Source: a bacterium
GTDB lineage: Bacteria; Planctomycetota; JAFGQW01
Reading direction: 5' to 3'
NCBI GenBank assembly: GCA_030426805.1
Contig: JAUHXU010000001.1
Span: forward strand, 666,501 to 730,500
DNA length: 64,000 nt
Of the stretch, positions 30,137-38,841 are shown one piece after another. Under the pieces are notes generated by a model. It was not told the DNA's origin. It ran no database searches and saw only the letters and a program-made list of their open reading frames with translations. The stretch's first letter is position 1. Each line of letters starts with the position of its first letter. The translations under genes were made by a program, and so were the position numbers.

Positions 30137-31048
30137 ATGCGCACACTCCCCCTCACCGCCCTCCTTCTGCTCACGCTGGCCATCGCACCCCTCGCGCAGG
30201 AGGACGCGCCCGCGCCGGACGCCGCGCCCGACGAGAAGGCGCTCCAGGCCGCATTCGAGGCCGGGCTCACGTTCAAGCAGGGCGACGTCGTCCTCCGTGA
30301 CGGGCTCGCGACCGCGGCGATCGGCGAGCAGTTCCGCTACCTCGGCCCGACCGAGGCCGCGGCGCTGCTCGAGGCGTGGGGCAACCCACCGGGCGCCGAG
30401 ACGCTCGGTATCCTGCTGCCGAAGTCGGGCAGTGTCTTCGCCGACGAGACGTGGGCGATCGTGATCACCTACGAGGAGGACGGCCACGTCGAGGACGACG
30501 ATGCCGGCTCGATCGACTACGACGAGTTGCTCGCCGAGATGCGCTCTGGCATGAAGTCGGAGAACGACGCGCGTCGCAAGGCCGGCTACGAGACGATCGA
30601 ACTCGTCGGCTGGGCCACGCCGCCCCGATACGACGCGAGCGCGAAGAAACTCTACTGGGCCAAGGAACTCAAGTTCGCCGGCGCCGAGGAGAACACGCTC
30701 AACTACAACATCCGCGTCCTCGGCCGCCGCGGCGTGCTCGTGCTCAACGTCGTCGGGACGATGAGCCAGTTGAAGGCGATCGAGGCCGTCGTGCCGCGGG
30801 TCCTCGCAGTCGTCGACTTCAACGAAGGACACCGCTACGCGGACTTCGACTCGAACGTCGACGAGGTCGCCGCCTACGGCATCGGCGGCCTCATCGCCGG
30901 CAAGGTCGCGGCCAAGGTCGGCCTCTTCAAGGGCATCTGGCTCGCGATCCTCGCCGCGAAGAAGTTCGTCATCATCGGCGTCCTCGCGCTCGGCGCGGTC
31001 CTGTTCCGCTTCTTCGGCCGAAAGAAAGCGACGCCGACGACGGAGTGA
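30137..31048 (+). CDS. DUF2167-family membrane-anchored protein
   Basis: A 303-residue protein with a signal peptide (LTALLLLTLAIAPLAQ), a soluble domain and a C-terminal transmembrane segment (FVIIGVLALGAVLFRFFGRKK). The soluble part carries DUF2167 landmarks: YEEDGHVEDDDAGSIDYDELLAEM, RKAGYETIELVGWATPPRYDASAKKLYWAKEL, LNYNIRVLGRRGVLVLNVV, FNEGHRYADFDSNVDEVAAYGIGGLIAGK. The family has no known function; it is a periplasmic protein tethered by its C-terminus. ATG 30137 is preferred to the GTG at 30134. Confidence 0.88.
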   Translation: MRTLPLTALLLLTLAIAPLAQEDAPAPDAAPDEKALQAAFEAGLTFKQGDVVLRDGLATAAIGEQFRYLGPTEAAALLEAWGNPPGAETLGILLPKSGSVFADETWAIVITYEEDGHVEDDDAGSIDYDELLAEMRSGMKSENDARRKAGYETIELVGWATPPRYDASAKKLYWAKELKFAGAEENTLNYNIRVLGRRGVLVLNVVGTMSQLKAIEAVVPRVLAVVDFNEGHRYADFDSNVDEVAAYGIGGLIAGKVAAKVGLFKGIWLAILAAKKFVIIGVLALGAVLFRFFGRKKATPTTE

Positions 31049-31067
31049 ACGGCCCCATGCCCGGCGG

Positions 31068-32270
31068 TCAGTGCTGGATCACCGTCTCGGTGTTGCCGAT
31101 CGCGATGCCCCCCGGCGCGGCCGGGTCGATCGCGACCGCGCTGACGTGCACCGGCGTGCCGACCGGGATGTGACCCGGAAGCGTGAACGACGCCGTGGCC
31201 GACCCGCTGACCGACAGCGTACCCGTGAACCCGCTCGTGAAGAACGGCAGTCCCCCACACGCGGTGAGAAAGAACAGCGTGTCGGGCTGCATCTGCAGCG
31301 TGCCCGCACCCGGGATCGACACCCCGTTGCTCATCGACAGCGACAGCGCCATGCAATACGACCGGCCGCCGGACGCGCGAAAGCGCAGGTTGACCCGCGC
31401 CTGCGCCGGGCCCGTCGCCGGGGTGCGCACGCTCACGCGCTGGTCGCCGAACACGTCGATCCCGCTGATCGAGCCGCGCCCGGTCGACCGGCGGCCGACG
31501 AACTGGCCGAGGTTGTCGAGGCGGTAGATCACGCCCTGCGTCGTGCCGACGTAGAGTTGACGGGTCCGGGTGTCGTAGGTGCAGCAGTTGCCGGTGACGT
31601 CGGTCGGCAACCAGATCGAACGCGCGAGCGAACCGTTGGAGCGATAGATCTGCAGCGGCGTCGACGTCGAGAGCAACGTGACGGCGTAGGTGTCGAGGTC
31701 CGGCATGTAGCAGACGCCGGACGCCGCCGCGGGCAAGACCGCGATCCGATTCAACGCCGAACCATCGAAGTTCAACTCGCCGAGATACGGCGACGTGCTC
31801 GACGTGACGACCGCCCAGCGACCGTTGCGCAGGTTGCGGCAGATCCCGTTCGCCGTCGCGCCCGCGAGCGGATTGATCAGGGAGATCCCGCCGGCGAGCC
31901 CCACCGCGGTGAGGCCGGCCACACCGGTCGCGCACATGTAGCGATCGTCGTTGTCCAGGTCGAGCGCGGTCGCGAAGCCGGTGTTGTATTGCGCGATCTG
32001 CGAGATGCCGCCCGACACGCCCACCGAAAACACGCGCCCGTTCGCATCGCCGCCGACGATGCCGTTGTTGGCGTACTCGGTCTTGACGCTCTGCAGGCGT
32101 AGCCCGCCGATCCCCATACCCGGCCAGACCGATCCGGACGTGGAGAGATCTGCGGGCACGTAGAAGAGGCCGGACGTCGTCGTGAAGACGATGTTGCCCT
32201 CGGTCGGCTGGGCGGCAGCACCGGCGCCGAGCACGGCGGCGGTCGCGAGCGTACGGAGGATTCGTCGCAT
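31068..32270 (-). CDS. Secreted beta-propeller-like protein with terminal beta-sandwich module
   Basis: A 400-residue protein with a signal peptide ending GAGAAAQ. The central part (30-290) has propeller-like strands (NGRVFSVGVSGGISQI, GVAGLTAVGLAGGISLINP, RQLYVGTTQGVIYRLDNLGQ). The last 110 residues (RASGGRSYCMALSLSMSNGVSIPGAGTLQMQPDTLFFLT...GTPVHVSAVAIDP) match the shared module with an IPGxGxL turn and a VPxGTxxxxQA-like end. No catalytic residues are seen. It is convergent with the DUF2167 gene, 19 bp away. Confidence 0.75.
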   Translation of the reverse strand: MRRILRTLATAAVLGAGAAAQPTEGNIVFTTTSGLFYVPADLSTSGSVWPGMGIGGLRLQSVKTEYANNGIVGGDANGRVFSVGVSGGISQIAQYNTGFATALDLDNDDRYMCATGVAGLTAVGLAGGISLINPLAGATANGICRNLRNGRWAVVTSSTSPYLGELNFDGSALNRIAVLPAAASGVCYMPDLDTYAVTLLSTSTPLQIYRSNGSLARSIWLPTDVTGNCCTYDTRTRQLYVGTTQGVIYRLDNLGQFVGRRSTGRGSISGIDVFGDQRVSVRTPATGPAQARVNLRFRASGGRSYCMALSLSMSNGVSIPGAGTLQMQPDTLFFLTACGGLPFFTSGFTGTLSVSGSATASFTLPGHIPVGTPVHVSAVAIDPAAPGGIAIGNTETVIQH

Positions 32271-32410
32271 CCTCGTCTCCTCTCTGGGTGTACGGAAACT
32301 GAGGTCGGGACGATGTCGCGAGACGTCCGCGGATATCCGAAATCCGGATTCCCCGCCCGCGCGCCTTGACGCCCCTGCACGGCTCGGATCGAATCGGGAC
32401 CGGAGGTGCA

Positions 32411-33055
32411 ATGATGAAAACGCTCGCTTGCCTGTTCGCGCTCGTGGCCGGCGCCGGCCTCGCAACCGCCCAGACCTACGATCCGGTCGACTACTTCCAG
32501 TTGACGCCGGGGTCGTGGCGCATCGATGAAGATCGCGTCCCGGGCCAGGGCCCGTCCGGCCGCTACGGACTCGTCGTGACGAAGCTCGGGCAGTACACGC
32601 TGCACAACAACTTCGAGTGGCGAAACAACGCGTGGGTCCCCGACGAGATCGACTACTACGAAGTCACGCCCAACGAGCTGCGCCTGCTCGGTTCACGGCA
32701 CCCGATCACCGGTGACTTCGCGGTCTTCAACCCGCCGATCCGCCTGCCGCGGACGATGCGCGTCGGCGACACGGTGCACCAGAAGATGACCCTGATCACG
32801 CCGCAGGGTTCGTTCACCGTCTCGTTCACGGCCCTGATCGCCGCCGACGGGATCTCGACGACGGTGAAGTCCGGCACGTACAACAACTGCATCCGCGTGC
32901 AGTTCGCGTTCATGGCCGATCAGATCGCCGAGACCCAGGTCGAGATCCGCGCGAAGACGACCGGCTTCGTCTGGTCGCTCGAGTCGAACCTCGACGCGAG
33001 TGCGCCGGAGCCGAGCATGGCGAACGCCTACGTCACGGAGCGGGCGCAGGGATAG
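32411..33055 (+). CDS. Small secreted hypothetical protein
   Basis: A 214-residue protein with a signal peptide ending GLATAQ, then YDPVDYFQLTPGSWRIDEDR. It is rich in beta strands and has no Cys motif in the mature part. The pattern (YF.LTPGS.W..., later MRVGDTVHQKMTLITPQGSFTVSFTALI) resembles small lipocalin- or LolA-like beta-barrels, but no family is certain. GGAGG stands four bases before ATG 32411 and seven before the alternative ATG 32414. It overlaps the convergent tryptophanase gene by 23 bp. Confidence 0.7.
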   Translation: MMKTLACLFALVAGAGLATAQTYDPVDYFQLTPGSWRIDEDRVPGQGPSGRYGLVVTKLGQYTLHNNFEWRNNAWVPDEIDYYEVTPNELRLLGSRHPITGDFAVFNPPIRLPRTMRVGDTVHQKMTLITPQGSFTVSFTALIAADGISTTVKSGTYNNCIRVQFAFMADQIAETQVEIRAKTTGFVWSLESNLDASAPEPSMANAYVTERAQG

Positions 33056-34433
33056 CCGCGGGCGCGCACGGCTCGAAGTGGGCCGTGAAGTGCGGGAGGT
33101 ATTGCGGCAAGCGCGTCGGGCGATAGCCGGGGAGTTCTTGCCGCACGGCCCCGAGTTCGCCCATCGCCTCGACGACGTACTCCATGTGCGTCTGCGTGTA
33201 GGCGCGACGCGGCACCGCGAAACGCACGAGATCGCGCGCCGCGGGGATCAACTCGCCGGTCTCCGGGTCGCGTTTGCCGAACATGACCGTGCCGGTCTCG
33301 ACCGTCCGGATGCCGTACCGTTCGTAGAGTCCGTTGACGAGGGATTGCCCGGGCAGCCGGTGCGGCGGGATGTGATCGAGCCACCGGGTCGCGTCGACGT
33401 AGACCGCGTGCCCGCCGGCGGGCTGAACGATGGGCACGCCGTGTCGCGCGAAACCGTCCGCAACCCACCGGATCGAGGCGATGCGGTAGCGGAGGTAGTC
33501 GTCGTCCAGCACCTCGTCGAGCCCCGCCGCCATCGCCTCGAGGTCGCGACCCGACATGCCTCCGTAGGTCGGGAAGCCCTCGGTGATCGTCAGCAAGGTG
33601 CGGGCGGCGTCGGCGAGTCCTTCGTCTCGCACGGTCAGGAACCCGCCCATGTTCGCGAGCGCGTCCTTCTTGCCGGAGAACGTCGCGCCGTCGACGAGGT
33701 CGAACATCTCGCGCGCGATCTCACGGGGCGCGCGGTCGGCCTGACCGGGCTCGCGCGTCTTGATGAACCACGCATTCTCGGCGAACCGACAGGCGTCGAG
33801 AATCAGCGGGATTCGGTGCGCGTCGGCGAGCGCCCGCGCGGCGCGTAGGTTCGCGAGCGAAACCGGCTGACCGCCGCGAGAGTTGTTCGTCACCGTCATC
33901 ACGATCGCGCGAACGGAGCCGTGCTCGCGAATCGCGGCGTCGGCGCCCTCGATGTCGAGATTGCCCTTGAACGGGTAGTCCGACACGAGGTCATCGGCCT
34001 CGGACGTGCATCGATCGATCGCGACTGCGCCGGAGTATTCGATGTTCGCGCGTGTCGTGTCGAAGAACGTGTTGCTGACGAACGCGTGCCCGTCGCCACC
34101 GAGCAACTGGAACAGGATCTTCTCGGCGGCGCGGCCCTGGTGGGTCGGGATCAAGTGCGGATGGCCCGTCAGTCGATCGACGACCTCGCGGAGCCGGTAG
34201 TAGCTCTCGGCTCCGGCGTAGCTCTCGTCACCGTTCATCAGCGCCGCCCACTGCCGGCTCGACATCGCCGCGCATCCGCTGTCGGTGAGCAGGTCGATCA
34301 GCACGTCCCGCGCGGCGAGGTAGAACGGATTGTAGTGCGCATCGGCGAGTGCACGCCCGCGCTCCTCGCGCGAGGTCTGGCGAATCGGCTCGACCGACTT
34401 GATGCGAAACGGCTCGATGATCGGAAGTGGCAT
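33033..34433 (-). CDS. tnaA: Tryptophanase (tryptophan indole-lyase)
   Basis: A 466-residue PLP enzyme of the beta-eliminating lyase family. Landmarks are HLIPTHQGRAAEKILF, VTNNSRGGQPVSLANLR, LDACRFAENAWFIK, and the PLP lysine in TFSGKKDALANMGG (K256, matching the second Lys of SxKKD). The C-terminus reads RTVETGTVMFGKRDPETGEL...VRFAVPRRAYTQTHMEYV. Tyrosine phenol-lyase has an Arg at the ETG position (ERG), so tryptophanase is the better call. It would convert tryptophan to indole, pyruvate and ammonia. No tnaC leader or tnaB permease is adjacent. ATG 34433 is nine bases after a G-rich site; ATG 34442 is possible. Confidence 0.88.
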   Translation of the reverse strand: MPLPIIEPFRIKSVEPIRQTSREERGRALADAHYNPFYLAARDVLIDLLTDSGCAAMSSRQWAALMNGDESYAGAESYYRLREVVDRLTGHPHLIPTHQGRAAEKILFQLLGGDGHAFVSNTFFDTTRANIEYSGAVAIDRCTSEADDLVSDYPFKGNLDIEGADAAIREHGSVRAIVMTVTNNSRGGQPVSLANLRAARALADAHRIPLILDACRFAENAWFIKTREPGQADRAPREIAREMFDLVDGATFSGKKDALANMGGFLTVRDEGLADAARTLLTITEGFPTYGGMSGRDLEAMAAGLDEVLDDDYLRYRIASIRWVADGFARHGVPIVQPAGGHAVYVDATRWLDHIPPHRLPGQSLVNGLYERYGIRTVETGTVMFGKRDPETGELIPAARDLVRFAVPRRAYTQTHMEYVVEAMGELGAVRQELPGYRPTRLPQYLPHFTAHFEPCAPAAIPAPAP

Positions 34434-34608
34434 CGCAGGCATCCCCCCTTTCGGGTCCAGTCGCCGGGGAAGCACAGCGCGTGCCGAACCGCACGGTGCG
34501 GGCGATCCGCACAGCGAGGCCCCCGCAGAGTCGTGCACGACGTTCACGGCGACACCGGACGTGTTGCGCTGAACAGCCGTCTGGCGCACGGACGACCCGT
34601 CCGCGACA

Positions 34609-36186
34609 ATGCCGCGCATGCTCGCTTCCGCCGATCCATCGGCCGACGCCCTCGCCGACGCGTTCGCCCACCTGCCGACGTGGCTCCTGCCGGTACACGC
34701 GATCGCGGTCGCGGCCGGCGGCGCGCTGGTCGCGTGGGTCGCGCTGCGCATCGCCGCGCGCCTGAGTCCCCCACGCCCGTCGGACAGCGCGCACTGGAGC
34801 GAGCGGGCGCGCGCCTTCTGGACCGAGTTCCGCCTGCCGGGCCTCGCGTTCGGACTCGCCGTGCCGATGAACATCGCCATCGCCACCGTGCTGACGACGT
34901 CTCCGCTACCCGGGCGCGACGTCACCGCCGTCGCCCTCGCCGCGATCGCCGCGGTCGTGATCTACACGCGCACATCCGGCCGCATCCGCCGCGCCTACCT
35001 GCCGTCACGCACGCTCGCGGACCAGTTCCGGACGCACGTCGTATTGCTGTTCCTCCTCTACCCGACCCTGATCCCGCTGCTCGCCGGCCTGGCGCTGGTG
35101 CCGGCACACGGGCGGGGCGTGTGGGTCGGTGCGGTTGCCGTCGTCGTCGCGCTGCTCGCGTTCGCGTTCGGCGCCGGACTCGCGATCCTCCGTCTCCTCG
35201 GGCTGACCGCGCCGCCGACGCTACGCCTCGCCCGCCTCGTCGCGACGTGCACCGAGCGAACGGGGGTCACACCGCGCGGGGTCACGATCGTCCGGGCGCC
35301 GTTCGCCAATGCGTTCGCGTTTCCGACGACCCGACGGATCGCCGTCACCGAACGTGCGCTCGCGCTGCTCGACGACGAGCGACTCGTCACGTTGCTCGCA
35401 CACGAAGCGGGCCACCTCTCGGAGTCGCGCGCGATGCGGCTGGCCCGGATCGCGCCGATGCTCGTGCTCGTGCCGATCGCGCTCCTACGACCCCTCGTCG
35501 CCCACGGGGGCTTGCTCTGGCTCGGCATCGCGATCGCCGCGCTGCTCGTGGTCGCGGTCGCGGTGGGTGGCCTCGCCCGCCGCCTCGAGCGCCGAGCCGA
35601 CACGATCGCATCGGCGAACACCGACGACCCCGCCCGTTACGCGTCCGCGCTCGAGGCAACCTACCGCGACAGCCTGATTCCCGCGGTGATGCCCGGCCGT
35701 CGCGCGATCCACCCGCACCTCTACGACCGGATGATCGAGGCCGGCATGACGCCCGACTTCCCGCGCCCCGAGCCGCCGCCGTGGCCGATACGTCGGCTCG
35801 CCGTCGTGATCATCGTGCTGACGCTCGGCGCGTGGCTCGCACTCGTGCCGGGGGCCGCATGGGTCGCGCGAACCGAAGTCGCGCGGCACCTGGCGATCGC
35901 GGTGCGCGGGGCCACCGCTGGCGACCTCGCGGCACTGGCGCGGCACCGCACGGTCGCGGGCGATCCGGGCGGTGCGCTCGCGTTCGCGCGCGGGGCCGTC
36001 GCGCTCGCGCCGCGGCGCCTCGCCTACCGTATCGCCGAGGTGCACGCGCTCGCGGCCGCCGGCCACGCCGACGCCGCGCACGCCCGCCTCGACGACCTCG
36101 CGGCGTGGATCGACGCGCGCTACGGCAACGAGGCCGGCGCCGACTGGCGCGCGTCCATCCGCGAGGCGATCGACGCTCAGCGGTGA
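34609..36186 (+). CDS. M48-family zinc metallopeptidase with TPR-like tail
   Basis: A 525-residue membrane protein. Six or so transmembrane segments surround an M48/HtpX-like catalytic region with HEAGHLSESRAMRLAR (H265, E266, H269) and the downstream RRLERRADTIA segment that should supply the third ligand. The C-terminal 100 residues after the last helix are Ala-rich helix pairs (LAALARHRTVAGDPGGALAFARGAVALAPRRLAYRIAEVHALAAAG) that look like TPR units. It is probably a membrane quality-control protease. It is divergent from tnaA and overlaps the convergent PD40 gene by 10 bp. Confidence 0.85.
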   Translation: MPRMLASADPSADALADAFAHLPTWLLPVHAIAVAAGGALVAWVALRIAARLSPPRPSDSAHWSERARAFWTEFRLPGLAFGLAVPMNIAIATVLTTSPLPGRDVTAVALAAIAAVVIYTRTSGRIRRAYLPSRTLADQFRTHVVLLFLLYPTLIPLLAGLALVPAHGRGVWVGAVAVVVALLAFAFGAGLAILRLLGLTAPPTLRLARLVATCTERTGVTPRGVTIVRAPFANAFAFPTTRRIAVTERALALLDDERLVTLLAHEAGHLSESRAMRLARIAPMLVLVPIALLRPLVAHGGLLWLGIAIAALLVVAVAVGGLARRLERRADTIASANTDDPARYASALEATYRDSLIPAVMPGRRAIHPHLYDRMIEAGMTPDFPRPEPPPWPIRRLAVVIIVLTLGAWLALVPGAAWVARTEVARHLAIAVRGATAGDLAALARHRTVAGDPGGALAFARGAVALAPRRLAYRIAEVHALAAAGHADAAHARLDDLAAWIDARYGNEAGADWRASIREAIDAQR

Positions 36187-37385
36187 ATGCCGAACTCGAG
36201 GCCGTTGGAGATGTAGTCCACGCCGTTGGCGCCGAGCGTGACGAAGGCGGCCCGGAACGACACACCGATCAGCGCGCCGAGCGCCGGAACCGTGAATACG
36301 GCCGTGGACTCGCCGCGCACGTTCAGCGTGTTCGAGAAATTCTGGAACAGCGCCGGGATCGGATTGACCACCGAGATCTCGAACAGCTTGTCGAAGTCGA
36401 GCGGGATCGTGCCGACGCCCGGAATCGGGATGCCCGTCGTGTTGGAGAAGCTGAGACCGACCTGGTAGACCGCGCCCGGGCGGCCGGCATGCGTCAGGTG
36501 CAGCACCAGCGGTGAGCCGACCTGAGGCAGCCGCTCGTACGACAAGCCGGTGAACGTCGAGACATACACGTCTTGGCCGCCGGCGCCGCCGGCGCGGCTC
36601 GACGAGAAGTAGAGTTCGCGCCCGTCGCCGCTCGGGCTCGGAACACGATCGGTCGCCGTCGTGTTGATCATCGGTCCGAGGTTGACCGGCGCTCCCCACG
36701 TGGCGGTGCGAAACGCCCGGCGGGAGACGAAGAGATTGCCGTCGGAGGCGAAGTAGACCGTCAGGCCGTCGCCGGAGACGCGCGTATCCCGCTGGCTCGT
36801 CCCGATGTTCAACTCCGCGACGACGACGGGCGCGCCCCACGCGACCGCGGTCGACGCGCGCGAAGACTCGACGATGTTGCTGCCGGATGTCAGCAGCATG
36901 TACAACTCGTCGTCGGTGACGCTCACGCCGTACTCGGACGTGGTCGTGTTCACGACGGTGATCTCGGTCGCATTGCCCCATGGCTGACTCGGAGCGGTTC
37001 GCGACACGCGCCAGATGTCGGCACCGCCGGTCCCCGGTCGCAGCGACGCGAAGTAGGCGACCGTGTCGCCCGGCAGCACGTGCGGCGAGAGATCGTTCGA
37101 GGTCGAGTTGATCGCCCCCGGCTCGGCCTGCAGGCCGACCCACGATTGGCCGGGCCCGCTGCGCGTCGCCGCGTTGATGTCCCAGCCGCCGACGTAGCCG
37201 GGGAGGTCGTTGCGGCTCGACGCGATCCGCAGCGTCATCCCGTCGCGGCTCACGTTCGGGTAGTAGTCCTGCGTCGTCGAGTTGACCGCGGTCACCGCGA
37301 CCGGCGTACTCCACGTGCCTTGTGCCGCGGCCGTTCCCGCGACAATCGCGGTAGCGAGCAGCGTCGATCCGAGTATCCTCGACAT
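36177..37385 (-). CDS. Secreted PD40/WD40-like protein with terminal beta-sandwich module
   Basis: A 402-residue protein with a signal peptide ending GTAAAQG. PD40-like blades follow with the pattern SRDGMTLRIASSR, SGDGLTVYFASDG and SGDGRELYFSSSRAGGAGGQDVYVS, as in OmpA-associated PD40 proteins. The C-terminal 115 residues (SPLVLHLTHAGRPGAVYQVGLSFSNTTGIPIPGVGTIPLDF...) are the clearest example of the module shared by several secreted proteins in the window. It is probably a surface protein; no enzymatic residues are seen. Confidence 0.8.
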   Translation of the reverse strand: MSRILGSTLLATAIVAGTAAAQGTWSTPVAVTAVNSTTQDYYPNVSRDGMTLRIASSRNDLPGYVGGWDINAATRSGPGQSWVGLQAEPGAINSTSNDLSPHVLPGDTVAYFASLRPGTGGADIWRVSRTAPSQPWGNATEITVVNTTTSEYGVSVTDDELYMLLTSGSNIVESSRASTAVAWGAPVVVAELNIGTSQRDTRVSGDGLTVYFASDGNLFVSRRAFRTATWGAPVNLGPMINTTATDRVPSPSGDGRELYFSSSRAGGAGGQDVYVSTFTGLSYERLPQVGSPLVLHLTHAGRPGAVYQVGLSFSNTTGIPIPGVGTIPLDFDKLFEISVVNPIPALFQNFSNTLNVRGESTAVFTVPALGALIGVSFRAAFVTLGANGVDYISNGLEFGIHR

Positions 37386-37466
37386 GCTACACCTCTCTCG
37401 GGTTCGGCCCCTATCGCCGATTCCAGTAGAGCGGAACCCGGGCTACCGATCAAGCGAACGAAGCCG

Positions 37467-38834
37467 ATGCCGATCAGCCGACGACACTTTCTGCGGGACG
37501 CGACCGCCGCAATGGCGGGGTTCGCCGGCCTGGCGACGTTCGTGAGCGGCTGCTCCCGCAGCGGCAGCTCGCGCGTGCTCGCCGGCTACGGTGCGCTCGT
37601 CCCCGACCCGGCCGGCGTGCTCGATCTGCCCGGAGGGTTTCGCTACACGATGTTCTCGTCGGCCGGCGAGACGATGGACGACGGCTTGATCGTACCCGCG
37701 CGACACGACGGCATGGCCGCGTTCCCCGCGCCGGACGGCACGACGCTGCTCGTGCGCAACCACGAGAACACGATCGTCGACCCGGGACCGTTCGGCCCGG
37801 ACGACGCGCTGCTGTCTCAGGTCGATCCCGCGTCGATCTACGACCGCGGCTACGGCAGGACGCCGTCGCGTGGCGGCACGACGACGATCCGCTTCGACAC
37901 GCGAACGCAGCAGATGCGGTCACACTGGCTGAGTCTCGCGGGTACCGAGCGCAACTGCGCGGGTGGGCCGACCCCGTGGGGGACGTGGCTCACGTGCGAA
38001 GAGAGCATCGTCCGCGCCGACGGCACGCACGAGCGCGATCACGGCTTCGTGTTCGAGGTGCCGACCGACGCCGGCCTCGCCGCTCCGGTCGCGCTCGTCG
38101 CGATGGGACGCTTCAACCACGAGGCCGTCGCGGTCGAGCCGACGCGCGGCATCGTCTACCTGACCGAGGACCGAGGCGACGGCCTGCTCTACCGTTTCCT
38201 GCCCACGCGTCGCGGACGCCTCTCGGACGGCGGGCGCCTCCAGGCGCTGCTCGTCGCCGATCGTCCGTCGCTCGACACGAGCAATCGCGGCGGGCCGACG
38301 CTCACACCGGGCACCCCGCTCGCGACGCGATGGCTCGACATCCGGGACGTGCTCGCCCCCAACGACGACCTGCGCCTGCAGGGCTTCGCCGCCGGCGCGG
38401 CGCGCTTCAGTCGCGGTGAAGGAATGTGGTTCGGGCGCGACGGGTTCTACTTCGCGTGCACCGACGGCGGGGCAGCCGGTCGCGGGCAGGTGTTCCGCTA
38501 TCGCCCGAGCCCCGACGAGGGGACGCCGGCCGAGGCGAACAACCCCGGCCGACTCGAGTTGTTCCTCGAGGCGGACGCGACCTCGCTCCTCGAAAACGCC
38601 GACAACCTGACGATCGCGCCGTGGGGTGACGTGATCGTCTGCGAAGATTCCGCCGGCCGCGACGGGATGGTCGGGATCACGCCGGCGGGCGAGTCCTACC
38701 GACTGGCGGAGGCGCGCGGTCATCTGTCGGAACTCGCCGGTGCGTGCTTCTCGCCGGACGGCTCCACGCTGTTCGTCAACGTCCAGGAGCGCGGCCTGAC
38801 GCTCGCGATCACCGGGCCCTGGCGCACGGAGTAG
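37467..38834 (+). CDS. PhoX/DUF839-family protein with Tat signal
   Basis: A 455-residue protein. The N-terminus SRRHFLRDATAAMAGFAGLATFVSGC is a twin-arginine signal with a possible lipobox cysteine. The DUF839 fold shows LLVRNHEN, the Ca/Fe-site-like NCAGGPTPWGTWLTCEES, GRFNHEAVAVEP, VYLTEDRGDGLLYRF, and ENADNLTIAPWGDVIVCED. The PhoX pattern with NCAGG...TCEE and TEDR suggests a metal-dependent alkaline phosphatase. It is exported folded. It heads a run of ten plus-strand genes and ends seven bases before the AAA+ gene. Confidence 0.87.
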   Translation: MPISRRHFLRDATAAMAGFAGLATFVSGCSRSGSSRVLAGYGALVPDPAGVLDLPGGFRYTMFSSAGETMDDGLIVPARHDGMAAFPAPDGTTLLVRNHENTIVDPGPFGPDDALLSQVDPASIYDRGYGRTPSRGGTTTIRFDTRTQQMRSHWLSLAGTERNCAGGPTPWGTWLTCEESIVRADGTHERDHGFVFEVPTDAGLAAPVALVAMGRFNHEAVAVEPTRGIVYLTEDRGDGLLYRFLPTRRGRLSDGGRLQALLVADRPSLDTSNRGGPTLTPGTPLATRWLDIRDVLAPNDDLRLQGFAAGAARFSRGEGMWFGRDGFYFACTDGGAAGRGQVFRYRPSPDEGTPAEANNPGRLELFLEADATSLLENADNLTIAPWGDVIVCEDSAGRDGMVGITPAGESYRLAEARGHLSELAGACFSPDGSTLFVNVQERGLTLAITGPWRTE

Positions 38835-38841
38835 CCCGGCG

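Noticed and set aside
33033..34433. Tyrosine phenol-lyase instead of tryptophanase
   Set aside because: The segment reads ETG where tyrosine phenol-lyase has the substrate-binding Arg (ERG).
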